From positions 1,107,001 to 1,171,000 of the forward strand of contig NZ_CP120467.1 of assembly GCF_029983095.1 (NCBI RefSeq): a stretch of 64,000 bases of DNA. Reading direction: 5' to 3'. The notes under the pieces are model-generated. The model was given only the letters and a program-made list of their open reading frames with translations, was not told the DNA's origin and made no database searches. Made by a program: the position numbers and the translations under genes. Source of the stretch: Enterococcus montenegrensis (lineage in GTDB: Bacteria > Bacillota > Bacilli > Lactobacillales > Enterococcaceae). Positions 11,778-20,824 of this stretch are shown here, piece by piece; the first letter of the stretch is position 1, and each line of letters begins with the position of its first letter.

Positions 11778-12533
11778 ATGACTGTGACAGGTCGTATTCA
11801 TTCAACCGAAAGTTTTGGTTCCGTTGATGGACCAGGCATTCGCTTTATCGTTTTTACCCAAGGCTGTCGGATGCGGTGTGAGTTTTGCCATAATCCGGAT
11901 ACTTGGAAAATTGGCAGTGGTAAAGAGCGTACAGCAGATGATGTTTTAGAAGAAGCCTTAAAATATAAAGAATTTTGGGGAGAAAAAGGCGGAATCACAG
12001 TAAGTGGTGGAGAACCGTTGTTACAACTTGATTTTTTAATTGATTTGTTCAAAAAAGCCAAAGCGGCTGGGGTTCATACGACCATTGATACCTGTGGGCA
12101 ACCTTTTACCAGAGAAGAACCTTTCTTTTCAAAATTCAATACTTTAATGGAATATACGGATTTATTGTTGTTTGATATTAAACATATCGACAATGATGCC
12201 CATAAAAAACTGACCAAACAAGCCAATACCCCTATTTTGGAAATGGCCAAATATTTATCTGAAATAAATAAACCGGTCTGGATTCGTCACGTATTGGTTC
12301 CTTATCGCAGTGACTATGATGCGTATTTGATCCGCTTAGATAACTTTATTAAGACGTTGCAAAATGTCGATAAGGTTGAGATTTTACCCTATCACACGAT
12401 GGGCAAGTACAAGTGGCAAGAATTGGGTTTAAAATATCCATTAGAAGGAATTGAACCACCGACTGAAAATCGTGTTAAAAATGCAAAAGAACTATTGCAT
12501 ACAGATGAATATATGAAGTACTTAACGCGCTAA
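11778..12533 (+). CDS. pflA: Pyruvate formate-lyase activating enzyme (radical SAM)
   Basis: Uses S-adenosylmethionine and a 4Fe-4S cluster to install the glycyl radical in PflB. The cluster motif [15 protein letters not shown] (CxxxCxxC) is near residues 26-40, preceded by [18 protein letters not shown] and followed by ISGGEP-type VSGGEPLLQ. The 251-residue length is normal. The frame is open further upstream to 11652, but that stretch spans both terminator hairpins. The ATG at 11778 has AAGGAAG 8 nt upstream and begins the family sequence, so it is the start. Confidence 0.96.
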   Translation: MTVTGRIHSTESFGSVDGPGIRFIVFTQGCRMRCEFCHNPDTWKIGSGKERTADDVLEEALKYKEFWGEKGGITVSGGEPLLQLDFLIDLFKKAKAAGVHTTIDTCGQPFTREEPFFSKFNTLMEYTDLLLFDIKHIDNDAHKKLTKQANTPILEMAKYLSEINKPVWIRHVLVPYRSDYDAYLIRLDNFIKTLQNVDKVEILPYHTMGKYKWQELGLKYPLEGIEPPTENRVKNAKELLHTDEYMKYLTR

Positions 12534-12538
12534 AAATT

Positions 12539-12580
12539 AACAGGAAAGATGCATTTATGATTGAATCTTTCCTGTTTTTT
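12539..12580 (+). terminator. Terminator after pflA
   Basis: A 12-bp stem (12539-12550 with 12565-12576 region) and a T-run. The right half also holds the -35 element proposed for ppaC. Confidence 0.8.
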
Positions 12581-12588
12581 GCTATCAT
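12561..12588 (+). promoter_or_regulatory. Possible promoter of ppaC
   Basis: TTGAAT (12561-12566), 16-nt spacer, TATCAT (12583-12588), 43 nt before the start. It overlaps the pflA terminator. Confidence 0.4.
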
Positions 12589-12631
12589 AAAGAAGAATGT
12601 AAAACCTATGATTACTAAAGGAGTGTCCCAC

Positions 12632-13561
12632 ATGTCAAAAATTTTAGTTTTTGGTCATCAAAACCCAGATACTGATGCAATTGGCGCAGCAATTGCATTT
12701 GCCCACTTGCAAAATACATTGCGTGATGAAGAAGTTGAGGCAGTTGCGTTAGGTACACCAAGTGAAGAAACTCAGTACGCTTTGGATCACTTTGGTCTAA
12801 CTGCACCTCGCGTAATTTCAAATGTAAAAGATGATACAGAAAACGTTATGTTAGTTGACCACAATGAATTTCAACAAAGTGCTGCTGATATTGCAGAGGC
12901 AAATATCTTAGCGGTTGTTGACCACCATCGGATTGCAAACTTTGAAACTGCTAATCCATTGTACTACCGTGCTGAACCAGTGGGTTGTACGAGTACAATT
13001 GTTTTGAAATTGTATAAAGAAGCACAAGTAGAAATTCCAAAAGCTGTTGCAGGTATGATGCTTTCTGCAATTATCTCAGATACGTTGTTATTCAAATCAC
13101 CAACTTGCACGCCTGAAGATGTTGCTGCGGCAAAAGAACTTGCAGCTATTTGTGAAACAGACTATGAGGCATATGGCTTAGAGATGCTAAAAGCTGGGAC
13201 AAACTTAAGCGATAAATCAGCTAGCGTTTTATTAGACCTTGATGCTAAAAGTTTCCCAATGGGCGATAAAAACATCCGAATTGGTCAAGTTAATACCGTT
13301 GATTTAAAGGAAGTTTTTGATCGTCAAAAAGAATTAGAAGCCGCAATGGAAGTTGAAAATGAAAAAAATGGTTATGATCTATTTGTCTTAATTGTTACCA
13401 ATATTTTAGATAGTGATTCTGAGTTACTTGTTATTGGTGAACCTAAGGATAAAGTAGAGGCAGCTTTTAATACAAAATTAGAAAATAATCGTGCGCTGCT
13501 AAAAGGTGTGGTTTCACGCAAAAAACAAGTTGTACCACAACTAACAGAGGCGTTTGCCTAA
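12632..13561 (+). CDS. ppaC: Manganese-dependent inorganic pyrophosphatase (family II)
   Basis: Hydrolyses pyrophosphate to phosphate and so pulls biosynthetic reactions forward. The DHH-type metal ligands are visible: [12 protein letters not shown] (His9, Asp13, Asp15), VDHNE and VDHHR; the C-terminal DHHA2 domain has the [10 protein letters not shown] motif. Length is 309 residues, typical for PpaC. AAAGGAG lies 8 nt before the ATG at 12632; the longer open frame from 12557 runs through a terminator and has no ribosome site. Confidence 0.97.
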   Translation: MSKILVFGHQNPDTDAIGAAIAFAHLQNTLRDEEVEAVALGTPSEETQYALDHFGLTAPRVISNVKDDTENVMLVDHNEFQQSAADIAEANILAVVDHHRIANFETANPLYYRAEPVGCTSTIVLKLYKEAQVEIPKAVAGMMLSAIISDTLLFKSPTCTPEDVAAAKELAAICETDYEAYGLEMLKAGTNLSDKSASVLLDLDAKSFPMGDKNIRIGQVNTVDLKEVFDRQKELEAAMEVENEKNGYDLFVLIVTNILDSDSELLVIGEPKDKVEAAFNTKLENNRALLKGVVSRKKQVVPQLTEAFA

Positions 13562-13581
13562 AAATAGGAACTATTAGAATG

Positions 13582-13650
13582 ATATCCGAGCAAAAGCGGT
13601 CGCATCACTTTTTTATGGTAGTGATTGGTGCTTGTTCGGGTATTTTTCTT
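13582..13650 (+). terminator. Terminator after ppaC
   Basis: A long imperfect stem: 13582-13593 pairs with 13632-13643, and an inner CATCAC/GTGATT pair closes the loop, followed by TTTTTC. It covers the upstream part of the next open frame. Confidence 0.65.
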
Positions 13651-13684
13651 TAATGATATTTTTAAAGATTGGAATTATGTGAAT

Positions 13685-14503
13685 ATGAAATTTTATTATG
13701 GCGGTAATCACAAAGAAGCATATCAAAATCTGGCTCACAAGCCCACCTTTCAACAGCTTTGTCACTATCTCTTTCAACATGAAGCTGCTATTTTGCGTGA
13801 TTTAAAAAAAGAGATTACCAATCATGATCTTGAAAAAACGATTGATACAGCAATAAAATTGCAATTAATAGTACGAAAAGATAGGCGCTATCGACTGCTT
13901 TTTCCTGTTGTTACACCAGCATTAGTTGCTAATATTCAGGAGGAAAAAACATTTCAGTTAGCTTTACAAACGTTAAAAAAAGAAAGTGATCAGAACGTAT
14001 TGACGGCGTTAAATTATTTTAACAATCTTTTAGAACAAGATTATTTTTATGGGGTTACGGACGCGATTTCATTTGCAACTGCTACAAAACTAGAAAATGA
14101 GAAATTGCACTTAATAAGTTGTCAGTTAAAAGATCAGACGACTACATTGCCTGGCTATTTTAATGCTTTAAAGAAAAGTGAGTTGACAGAAGAAAACTCT
14201 TTATATGCCTTGTTAGGTGATGTGGAGCTAAATTATGCTCTTGATCAATTTTCTTATATTATTCAAAGGACTTATCAAAAGAAGAAAGTGCGTCCGTCTA
14301 TTTTTAGGCAAGCACTAGTCATGACCGATATTTTAGCGATTGATGACAGTGACAATTTACAGCTGGCAGTACCAATTTTTGATCATTATGGTGAACAGGT
14401 AATTTCTTTAGCCGATGATGTTTTTAAATGGCAGTTATTATTTACACGGTTTTTGGATTTTAAAGAAATAGATTTTTTACAATTTATTATTCTTAAAGGA
14501 TAA
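13685..14503 (+). CDS. Conserved protein, DUF1803-like
   Basis: A 272-residue soluble protein beginning MKFYYGGNHKEAYQNLAHKP. Its position just after ppaC, together with its general sequence, resembles the DUF1803 proteins of streptococci and enterococci; this assignment is from memory and is moderate. The N-terminal third looks like a small winged-helix region (LCHYLFQHEAAILRDLKKEI and DLEKTIDTAIKLQLIVRKD), so a DNA-binding role is possible but unproven. The open frame begins at a TTG at 13625, but that part is inside the ppaC terminator. The ATG at 13685 is chosen although its ribosome site is weak. Confidence 0.6.
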   Translation: MKFYYGGNHKEAYQNLAHKPTFQQLCHYLFQHEAAILRDLKKEITNHDLEKTIDTAIKLQLIVRKDRRYRLLFPVVTPALVANIQEEKTFQLALQTLKKESDQNVLTALNYFNNLLEQDYFYGVTDAISFATATKLENEKLHLISCQLKDQTTTLPGYFNALKKSELTEENSLYALLGDVELNYALDQFSYIIQRTYQKKKVRPSIFRQALVMTDILAIDDSDNLQLAVPIFDHYGEQVISLADDVFKWQLLFTRFLDFKEIDFLQFIILKG

Positions 14504-14709
14504 TGATGAAAATAAGATGAGAAAACAAATTTATTTTATTTGTAACAAAAAATACTTATTTGTTTTTTTAAAGCTAATTAAATCGCAATAGACGCGAAGA
14601 TAATCCTAAAATGTTACGTTAATATTTTATATTATTGATTTTTTTACACCTAACAGAATTACCCGATTAATTTAAATATCTTTAAATTAAAAAATAATAA
14701 TAATATATG

Positions 14710-14738
14710 TTGAATTTCTAATAATAAGATGATATTAT
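14710..14738 (+). promoter_or_regulatory. Promoter of the 14769 gene
   Basis: TTGAAT (14710-14715), 17-nt spacer, TATTAT (14733-14738). The flanking 14504-14709 stretch is extremely AT-rich and shows no gene. Confidence 0.5.
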
Positions 14739-14768
14739 TATTATAGAATGAATCAGGGGGGCTTCTGG

Positions 14769-15212
14769 ATGGAGAAGATCAAAAAAGAGTATGTAAAAAG
14801 TAAACCGGTAGTAAGTGGTTCGATGATTCAATTTATTTCGATGGCAGAAGTAGAGGCTGCACGAGCTGAATTGAAAGCTAATCAAATTGATGAAAATCAT
14901 TTTTCTGACGGTGAAATCATTTTAGCGATTCAGCAAAAACAAGAGCTTGGCGCACAGACAATTGTTCCGATCGTGGTTGATTGGTTGGTGGAAAATAACT
15001 TTATCGTAACTGGGGCACAGGCGGTTAAATATTTATTAGATAATGCGAAGTATGACAACCAACCGTGCTTATACAAAGTTGTAGGAGAATTAGATTTTGA
15101 TGCCAATGGAAAGTTCTATCTAATCGTGGCAACAAGTCCAAAACGCAAAGTTGAATCTTTATATAAAGTTTATACAAATGGTGTCATAAAAGAGTTGTGG
15201 GTAGAAAAATAG
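14769..15212 (+). CDS. Unknown protein, 147 residues
   Basis: I do not recognise this gene. It starts MEKIKKEYVKSKPVVSGSMI at an ATG with AGGGGGG 8 nt upstream. It has no signal peptide or membrane segment. The middle (LAIQQKQELGAQTIVPIVVD and WLVENNFIVTGAQAVKYLL) looks like amphipathic helices; the C-terminal part (YKVVGELDFDANGKFYLIV, SLYKVYTNGVIKELWVEK) looks like a beta-rich domain. It is a single-gene unit with its own promoter and terminator. Confidence 0.7.
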   Translation: MEKIKKEYVKSKPVVSGSMIQFISMAEVEAARAELKANQIDENHFSDGEIILAIQQKQELGAQTIVPIVVDWLVENNFIVTGAQAVKYLLDNAKYDNQPCLYKVVGELDFDANGKFYLIVATSPKRKVESLYKVYTNGVIKELWVEK

Positions 15213-15221
15213 AGTTATTAG

Positions 15222-15249
15222 GAAGTGAGCAATCGCTTCTTTTTTTTTG
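15222..15249 (+). terminator. Terminator after the 14769 gene
   Basis: A short 6-bp stem (15222-15227 with 15234-15239) and a run of nine T. Confidence 0.6.
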
Positions 15250-15380
15250 TAATTTTTTATTCTTTTTCAGCTTAGTATTAGAATTCTACCTGATATTTTT
15301 TGTGAGCTATCAAGACTAGGGCTATAGTAAATTTTTAACGAGTGTTTTTCTGTTGGTTTATACAACGGTACTACACAAAT

Positions 15381-15416
15381 AAAAGATGACGGAATCTAGA
15401 ATTCCGTCATCTTTTA
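15381..15416. terminator. Bidirectional terminator
   Basis: AAAAGATGACGGAAT pairs with ATTCCGTCATCTTTT across a short loop; it lies just beyond the stop of the minus-strand membrane gene. Confidence 0.85.
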
Positions 15417-15420
15417 TTTG

Positions 15421-16014
15421 TTATGCGTGTATTTTTATTGGTGCGCTCATAAAGAAAATACTAAAAAAAGTAATGTTAATTGTTGCGGCAATAAGGCTTC
15501 CTAAATTAGGTAAAGAAAAATCAGCAAGTAAAACACTGTAAAGAACACTGACCAAATAAATTAGGATATCAATGGCCATTAAGACGGCAAAGCTAAAAGG
15601 GTACTTCCGGTTTAAAAAGGCAATTAAAAAGAAGAATAGTGCCATTAAAGTCGTTAGTATTTGAATGCCAGTTGCTAAAAGATAGAAAAACGAATGAATA
15701 TTCCCAGTAGGAAGAAACGTACGTAGAAATAAAATTGAAAAAGCAATAAAATAAAAAATTGTGGCTTCTTTAAATTCAGTCTTTTCTGTTTTCCTACAGT
15801 AGTAATAAAGCAGTCCACTAAAGATAACTGTAAATAAAATAAGGAGGTGATTAAAGAAGCTCCCCAGGTTACTACTTTCGCCCAATGCATTTAACGATAA
15901 TTTAATCGCAAGGGTATCAACTACGTAATCGATACAAAATGTTGATACAAAAAGAATCGTAGCGATAAACCCACAAACTACCGTAAGATATTTTAATAAT
16001 TTTAAATTTGACAT
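15421..16014 (-). CDS. Unknown integral membrane protein
   Basis: A 197-residue protein with about six hydrophobic helices: LKYLTVVCGFIATILFVSTF, then SFFNHLLILFTVIFSGLLYY, ATIFYFIAFSILFLRTFL, LLATGIQILTTLMALFFFL, FAVLMAIDILIYLVSVLYSV and LIAATINITFFSIFFM. No catalytic motif is visible and I do not recognise the family. The start at 16014 (MSNLKLLKYL) has GGAG 7 nt upstream; an open frame to 16083 adds a basic leader without a ribosome site. Confidence 0.7.
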   Translation of the reverse strand: MSNLKLLKYLTVVCGFIATILFVSTFCIDYVVDTLAIKLSLNALGESSNLGSFFNHLLILFTVIFSGLLYYYCRKTEKTEFKEATIFYFIAFSILFLRTFLPTGNIHSFFYLLATGIQILTTLMALFFFLIAFLNRKYPFSFAVLMAIDILIYLVSVLYSVLLADFSLPNLGSLIAATINITFFSIFFMSAPIKIHA

Positions 16015-16110
16015 ATACTCTCTCCAAACAGTTCTTCTGTTCAATAATAACAAAATAATAAGTAAATGTCGAATGTTTCTCATAAAAAGAAAGTTTCATT
16101 AATTTAATAT

Positions 16111-16165
16111 GAAAAAAGACACCGCTAATTTGCTAAACAAAGGACTAGCAAATTAGCGGTGTTTT
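16111..16165 (-). terminator. Terminator of the UPF0316 gene, possibly bidirectional
   Basis: A 17-bp perfect stem, 16119-16135 with 16146-16162, with TCTTTTTTC after it on the minus strand and GTTTTC on the plus strand. It begins right after the stop at 16167. Confidence 0.85.
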
Positions 16166-16166
16166 C

Positions 16167-16709
16167 TTATTGCCGTAGTTGTCTTTTACGAACTTTTTTG
16201 GTCCAAAAACCACCAGAAATGTATTTTGGCTCATAGGAGATAATAAAAGCACGTTCTTCCACACTTTTGATTAATTGATAAAGTTGGCGCTCATTTTTTC
16301 GTGGTGACAAAATCTCAAGCACAACACGTTCACCTTCTAAACCTTGTGCATTACTTTGCGTAACGCCATAGCCATTGTCGCGTAAAACTTTAGGTAAATG
16401 ATTTTCTTCACTGGTATTTGAAGGCAGGATAGCTGTAACCATAATATAGCCTAAAGCCAGTTTATCTTCTATTTTAATCCCAACACTAATCCCAACAGCA
16501 TAACCGAGTGCGTATACGAATAAGTTGATAGGATCATCCAGACGATCTAAAACCATTGAAAGTCCTAAAATATAAATCGTAATTTCAACCATACTCACAA
16601 GTGGTGCAATGACACGATAACCCTTCATTGTTAACATAAAGCGGAGCGTATTCAGGGTGATATAGGCAAAATTAATAGCAAAGATCATAAATAATAATTT
16701 GAAATCCAA
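16167..16709 (-). CDS. UPF0316 / DUF2179 family membrane protein (YebE-like)
   Basis: A 180-residue protein with three N-terminal membrane helices (LLFMIFAINFAYITLNTLRF, VSMVEITIYILGLSMVL, PINLFVYALGYAVGISVG) and a soluble C-terminal DUF2179 domain beginning around residue 85, with LRDNGYGVTQSNAQGLEGER and RQLYQLIKSVEERAFIISYE. The segment YALGYAVGISVGIKIEDKLA is typical of UPF0316. The biochemical role is not established. The start is TTG at 16709 with AGGGGG about 7 nt upstream. Confidence 0.88.
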   Translation of the reverse strand: MDFKLLFMIFAINFAYITLNTLRFMLTMKGYRVIAPLVSMVEITIYILGLSMVLDRLDDPINLFVYALGYAVGISVGIKIEDKLALGYIMVTAILPSNTSEENHLPKVLRDNGYGVTQSNAQGLEGERVVLEILSPRKNERQLYQLIKSVEERAFIISYEPKYISGGFWTKKVRKRQLRQ

Positions 16710-16812
16710 TTAAAAACCCCCTTATTGCTCCAAAATACACTACAAATTCAGAAATTACAATTGAAAGACTAATCAAAATAGAATATTATTGCAAAAATAT
16801 TAAGAATAGATT

Positions 16813-16836
16813 ACAATCGTTATATAGAACGATTGT
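16813..16836. promoter_or_regulatory. Inverted repeat upstream of the 16860 gene, possible operator
   Basis: ACAATCGT and ACGATTGT form a perfect 8-bp dyad around TATATAGA, ending 11 nt before the ribosome site. It could be an operator overlapping the promoter or an RNA hairpin in the leader. Confidence 0.35.
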
Positions 16837-16859
16837 TATGGAATGTGGGAGGTGAGGAA

Positions 16860-17234
16860 ATGACGCGACGTCTTTTATTAGCAAGTCATGGTTTGATGAT
16901 ATTTTTTGGTCTTTATTATTCAATTTATTTACTTTTGATTAATCCCGAAACGCTTTTTACAGTGGAAGATGCTTTACGTTACCATCCTGCTTTTGATCAT
17001 CTGTTAGTGGTCTTTTTCAAATTCATCTTGATTTCTGTTAGTAGTTTTTTTGCATTTGTGGCGTTGCGGTTCTTTTTACCGTTTTGTCATTCATACTCAT
17101 TTATACAAGGAATCATCTTATTGTCACTGGCTTTAATTATCCCATACTTGCCGCTTACCATTCGCATATTTTTAGCTATGATGGGTTTATTTCAATGTGG
17201 GATAGTTAGCTATCATAAACTTGTGATGTTGTAA
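16860..17234 (+). CDS. Unknown small membrane protein
   Basis: A 124-residue protein with four hydrophobic helices: LASHGLMIFFGLYYSIYLLL, HLLVVFFKFILISVSSFFAF, IQGIILLSLALIIPYLPLTI and IFLAMMGLFQCGIVSYHKL. The basic start MTRR suggests a cytoplasmic N-terminus. GGAGGTG is 5 nt before the ATG at 16860; an alternative frame start at 16833 lies inside the inverted repeat and is less likely. No recognised family. Confidence 0.65.
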   Translation: MTRRLLLASHGLMIFFGLYYSIYLLLINPETLFTVEDALRYHPAFDHLLVVFFKFILISVSSFFAFVALRFFLPFCHSYSFIQGIILLSLALIIPYLPLTIRIFLAMMGLFQCGIVSYHKLVML

Positions 17235-17280
17235 ACGATTTTTTTATAATTGGTAAATCTCTAAATAATAAATTATTTTT

Positions 17281-17316
17281 AAGCACTTGATTTTTTTTAA
17301 AATCAAGTGCTTTTTT
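17281..17316 (+). terminator. Terminator after the 16860 gene
   Basis: A 14-bp stem, 17281-17294 with 17299-17312, then a T-run. Confidence 0.88.
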
Positions 17317-17496
17317 GTTTGCTAAAAATCACAACATTTTTAAACAATAATGCTCATTGTTGTCTCATATAAAGTTCCGTCATCTTTTAGAATGTTCGGA
17401 TTTAGTTATATAATTTTTATTTTTTATTGTGCAAAAATATTTTTAAAGTAAATATCACTTATACATCACCATTGTTATCGCATTCATCAATAACGG

Positions 17497-17510
17497 TGTA
17501 AACGCTTTAT
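17497..17510 (+). promoter_or_regulatory. CcpA site (cre) upstream of the glycogen operon
   Basis: TGTAAACGCTTTAT matches the Firmicutes cre consensus TGWAARCGYTWNCW at 13 of 14 positions (A for C at position 13). It is about 80-90 nt upstream of the proposed glgB -35 element. Its position upstream of the promoter would allow CcpA activation or roadblock; which one cannot be told from sequence. The remainder of 17317-17715 has no gene. Confidence 0.65.
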
Positions 17511-17587
17511 ATTTTGAGCGGTTTAACTGTTACGAAATAGAATGAATTTCTTTTATAGAAACCGAGTTATTTTTTTACACAAAATAC

Positions 17588-17615
17588 TTTTCAAAGATTA
17601 GAAGTGTGTTATTAT
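17588..17615 (+). promoter_or_regulatory. Possible promoter of the glg operon
   Basis: An extended -10, TGTTATTAT (TATTAT at 17610-17615), with TTTTCA at 17588-17593 and a 16-nt spacer. The leader to the glgB ATG would be about 94 nt. Confidence 0.4.
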
Positions 17616-17715
17616 TATATTAGAAAAAGTTAGCAGTTTAACTGAGTTTATTTCTAACTTTTGATTGGAATTTAATTGTCTGATGGGGAAGATTCATTAT
17701 AGAAAGGAAACTGGT

Positions 17716-19650
17716 ATGGTTGAAAAAAAGCAAGAAGTTGAAGTGCTAGCAGCAGAAGAACGGTTTTTAACAGGGGAAAATTTTTATAGCCAGCATTTTT
17801 TGGGTGCACATAAATTAACTGATGACAGTTTTGTTTTCCGAGTTTGGGCTCCTAATGCGCAACAAGTTTGGTTGGTGGGAGATTTTAATGAATGGGATGA
17901 TTCACTACCTTTACTAAAGCGAGAATCAGGAATTTGGGAAGTTATAACAGATAAACCTCACGAGGGAGATCTTTATAAGTTTAAGGTGCGCCAAGCAAAC
18001 GGACGCGAGATTTTTAAAATTGATCCTTTTGCCATTCGTTTTGAAGAACGTCCCGGAAGTGCAGCGGTTTTACATACTTTACAGGAGAAAAAATGGAAAG
18101 ATGGGTTATGGCAAGGGCGCAAAAAGCGGACGAATCATTTTAAGCGGCCTCTTAACATTTATGAAGTGCATGCAAGTTCTTGGAAGCATCATGAAGACAA
18201 TACACCTTATACCTTTTCTGACTTAACAAAAGAACTCGTTCCGTATGTTAAAGAAATGGGCTATACCCATATTGAGTTTATGCCATTAATGGAGCATCCC
18301 TTAGGAAAATCTTGGGGTTATCAATTAGTTGGGTATTTTGCTTTAAGTTCTTATTATGGTACACCAGAAGAATTTCAAGATTTTGTTGAAGCTTGTCATA
18401 AAGAAAATATTGGCGTTTTAGTCGATTGGGTTCCGGGGCATTTTTGTATCAATGAAGATACCTTACCCTACTATGACGGCACGCCAACTTTTGAGTATGA
18501 AGATAGAAATCGGGCTCGAAATGTTCGTTGGGGTTCAATTAACTTTGATTTAGGTAAACCACAAGTTCAAAGCTTTTTAATCTCCAGTGCACTTTTTTGG
18601 TTGGAATTTTACCATCTCGATGGTATTCGTGTGGATGCTGTGTCTAACATGATTTACCGCGATTACGATGAAGGTCCGTGGACGCCAAATCATGAAGGAG
18701 GCAATCGTAATTTTGAAGGTTATTACTTCTTGCAAAAATTAAATGCTGTGGTGAAGTTAGCACATCCTGAAGCCTTAATGATTGCTGAAGAAAGTTCTTC
18801 TGATACGAAAATTACCGGTATGATTGAAAGCGGTGCGCTTGGCTTTGATTATAAATGGAATATGGGTTGGATGAATGACGTCTTGCGTTTTTACGAAATG
18901 GATCCAATTTATCGTGGGCATAATTTTAATCTTTTGACATTTTCTTTCATGTATATGATGAGTGAAAACTATATTTTACCTTTGTCTCATGACGAAGTGG
19001 TTCATGGTAAAAAAAGCCTGATGCATAAGATGTGGGGAGATCGGTACAAACAATTTTCACAACTACGTAATCTATATACTTATATGATTGCTCACCCGGG
19101 TAAGAAGCTGCTCTTTATGGGAAGCGAATGGGGACAATTTTTAGAGTGGAAATATGACCATGGTTTGGAATGGGTTGATTTAAATGACGAGATGAATTCT
19201 AAGATGCAACATTTCACTAAGACGTTAAATGAACTTTATCGAACAGAAAAAGCGCTTTGGGAACTAGAAGGCAGCTATGACACGATTGAAATTATTGATG
19301 CCGATAATGATGCCGATACAGTATTAAGTTTCATTCGGCGGGGGAAAACCAAAAAAGATTTTGTCATTGTCGTTTTAAATTTAACGCCTGTCGAGCGAAA
19401 AAACTTTGCCGTGGGTGTGCCATATAAAGGAACTTACCAAGAAATTTTGAATACGGAAATGAAAGAATTTGGCGGAACGTGGGTTAAACCTAATGCTATA
19501 AAAGAGGCAATTACTGTTCCGTTTAAAGATTATGATTATCAAATTCAGACTATTGTGCCAGCACTTGGGGCATTATTGATTAAACCAGCTGAAATTAATA
19601 CACGGGTGAAATCAAGTAGTAAGCGCAAAAATGTAAAAGCTGAAAAATAA
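17716..19650 (+). CDS. glgB: 1,4-alpha-glucan branching enzyme
   Basis: Makes the alpha-1,6 branches of glycogen. The 644-residue protein has an N-terminal CBM48 domain ([20 protein letters not shown]) and a GH13 barrel: [17 protein letters not shown], the nucleophile Asp in [13 protein letters not shown], the acid/base Glu in IAEESSSD and the third acid in [13 protein letters not shown]. The ATG at 17716 has AAAGGA 7 nt upstream; the frame is open to 17665 without a better ribosome site. The C-terminus ends in a basic tail. It is the first gene of glgBCDAP-amylase. Confidence 0.96.
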   Translation: MVEKKQEVEVLAAEERFLTGENFYSQHFLGAHKLTDDSFVFRVWAPNAQQVWLVGDFNEWDDSLPLLKRESGIWEVITDKPHEGDLYKFKVRQANGREIFKIDPFAIRFEERPGSAAVLHTLQEKKWKDGLWQGRKKRTNHFKRPLNIYEVHASSWKHHEDNTPYTFSDLTKELVPYVKEMGYTHIEFMPLMEHPLGKSWGYQLVGYFALSSYYGTPEEFQDFVEACHKENIGVLVDWVPGHFCINEDTLPYYDGTPTFEYEDRNRARNVRWGSINFDLGKPQVQSFLISSALFWLEFYHLDGIRVDAVSNMIYRDYDEGPWTPNHEGGNRNFEGYYFLQKLNAVVKLAHPEALMIAEESSSDTKITGMIESGALGFDYKWNMGWMNDVLRFYEMDPIYRGHNFNLLTFSFMYMMSENYILPLSHDEVVHGKKSLMHKMWGDRYKQFSQLRNLYTYMIAHPGKKLLFMGSEWGQFLEWKYDHGLEWVDLNDEMNSKMQHFTKTLNELYRTEKALWELEGSYDTIEIIDADNDADTVLSFIRRGKTKKDFVIVVLNLTPVERKNFAVGVPYKGTYQEILNTEMKEFGGTWVKPNAIKEAITVPFKDYDYQIQTIVPALGALLIKPAEINTRVKSSSKRKNVKAEK

Positions 19651-19651
19651 A

Positions 19652-19675
19652 AGGGGGGAATGGTGAAATTTCACC
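19652..19675 (+). promoter_or_regulatory. Ribosome site plus hairpin before glgC
   Basis: The only strong ribosome site, AAGGGGGG ending at 19658, is 23 nt from the glgC ATG. Between them lies the perfect palindrome GGTGAAATTTCACC (19662-19675). Folding it would bring the two to about 9 nt apart. An out-of-frame ATG at 19660 sits too close to the GGGGGG to be a good start. Confidence 0.4.
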
Positions 19676-19681
19676 GCAAAA

Positions 19682-20824
19682 ATGAAAACAGAAATGTTAG
19701 CAATGATTTTAGCCGGCGGTCAAGGAACGCGGCTAGGAAAATTAACCAAAAATATTGCCAAACCAGCAGTCCCGTTTGGCGGACGTTATCGAATTATTGA
19801 CTTTACTTTAAGCAATTGTGCCAACTCAGGAATTCGCAATGTTGGTGTGGTTACACAATATCAACCATTAGCATTAAACAATCATATTGGTAATGGCGCT
19901 AGTTGGGGATTAGACGGCATCAATTCAGGGGTAACGATTTTACAACCATTCTCAAGTTCTGAAGGAAGTAAGTGGTTTGAAGGCACGGCCCATGCAATTT
20001 ATCAAAATATCGCCTATATTGATCAAATGGATCCACAATATGTTTTAGTTTTGTCTGGCGACCACATTTATAAAATGGATTACGAAGACATGTTAGAAAC
20101 CCATAAAGCCAATAATGCTTCATTATCTGTCGCTGTTATTGAAGTCCCAATTAAAGAAGCTTCACGTTTTGGGATTATGAATACAGATGAAAGTGATCGC
20201 ATTATTGAATTTGAAGAAAAACCAGAGGAACCCAAAAACAACTTAGCATCGATGGGGATTTATATTTTTAACTGGGGACGCTTACGGAATGTCTTAATGA
20301 ACAGCTACTCAAAAGATGGTCAAATGATCGACTTTGGGAAACACGTTATTCCAAACTATCTTGAATCAGGTGAAAATGTATTTGCTTACCGTTTTTCTGG
20401 CTATTGGAAAGACGTAGGCACAATTGATTCACTTTGGGAAGCCAATATGGAATTCATCGAGCCGGATATGGAATTAGAAATTCGAGACAAATCATGGCGC
20501 GTATTTTCAAAAAATACGATTTCACCTCCGCACTTTTTAACCGAAACAGCTGCAGTGAAAAATTCATTAATTGTGGATGGCTGTTATGTTTCAGGTGAAA
20601 TTAATCATTCCATTTTATCAGACGACGTACAAGTGAAAGAAGGAACCGTTATTACTGATAGCGTGGTAATGCCTGGGGCAACGATTGGAAAAAATGTTAA
20701 AATTCATCGGGCGATTATCGGGGAAAATGCGATTGTCGGGGACGATGCGGTTATTGATGGCAGCGAGGAAATTGCTGTTGTCGGCTATTCTGAAGTGATT
20801 GGAGTGACTCTTGATGAGAACTAA
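19682..20824 (+). CDS. glgC: Glucose-1-phosphate adenylyltransferase, catalytic-type subunit
   Basis: Makes ADP-glucose from glucose-1-phosphate and ATP, the committed step of glycogen synthesis. The 380-residue protein has the nucleotidyltransferase signature [39 protein letters not shown], the GDHIYKMDY metal site and a left-handed beta-helix C-terminal domain ([20 protein letters not shown]). All catalytic motifs are intact, unlike glgD. The start follows an unusual ribosome-site arrangement. It overlaps glgD by 11 nt. Confidence 0.96.
   Translation: MKTEMLAMILAGGQGTRLGKLTKNIAKPAVPFGGRYRIIDFTLSNCANSGIRNVGVVTQYQPLALNNHIGNGASWGLDGINSGVTILQPFSSSEGSKWFEGTAHAIYQNIAYIDQMDPQYVLVLSGDHIYKMDYEDMLETHKANNASLSVAVIEVPIKEASRFGIMNTDESDRIIEFEEKPEEPKNNLASMGIYIFNWGRLRNVLMNSYSKDGQMIDFGKHVIPNYLESGENVFAYRFSGYWKDVGTIDSLWEANMEFIEPDMELEIRDKSWRVFSKNTISPPHFLTETAAVKNSLIVDGCYVSGEINHSILSDDVQVKEGTVITDSVVMPGATIGKNVKIHRAIIGENAIVGDDAVIDGSEEIAVVGYSEVIGVTLDEN

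Noticed and set aside
13632..13646. PurBox-like ACCCGAACAAG on the minus strand in the ppaC terminator
   Set aside because: Two mismatches, explained by the terminator stem, and no gene at the right distance.
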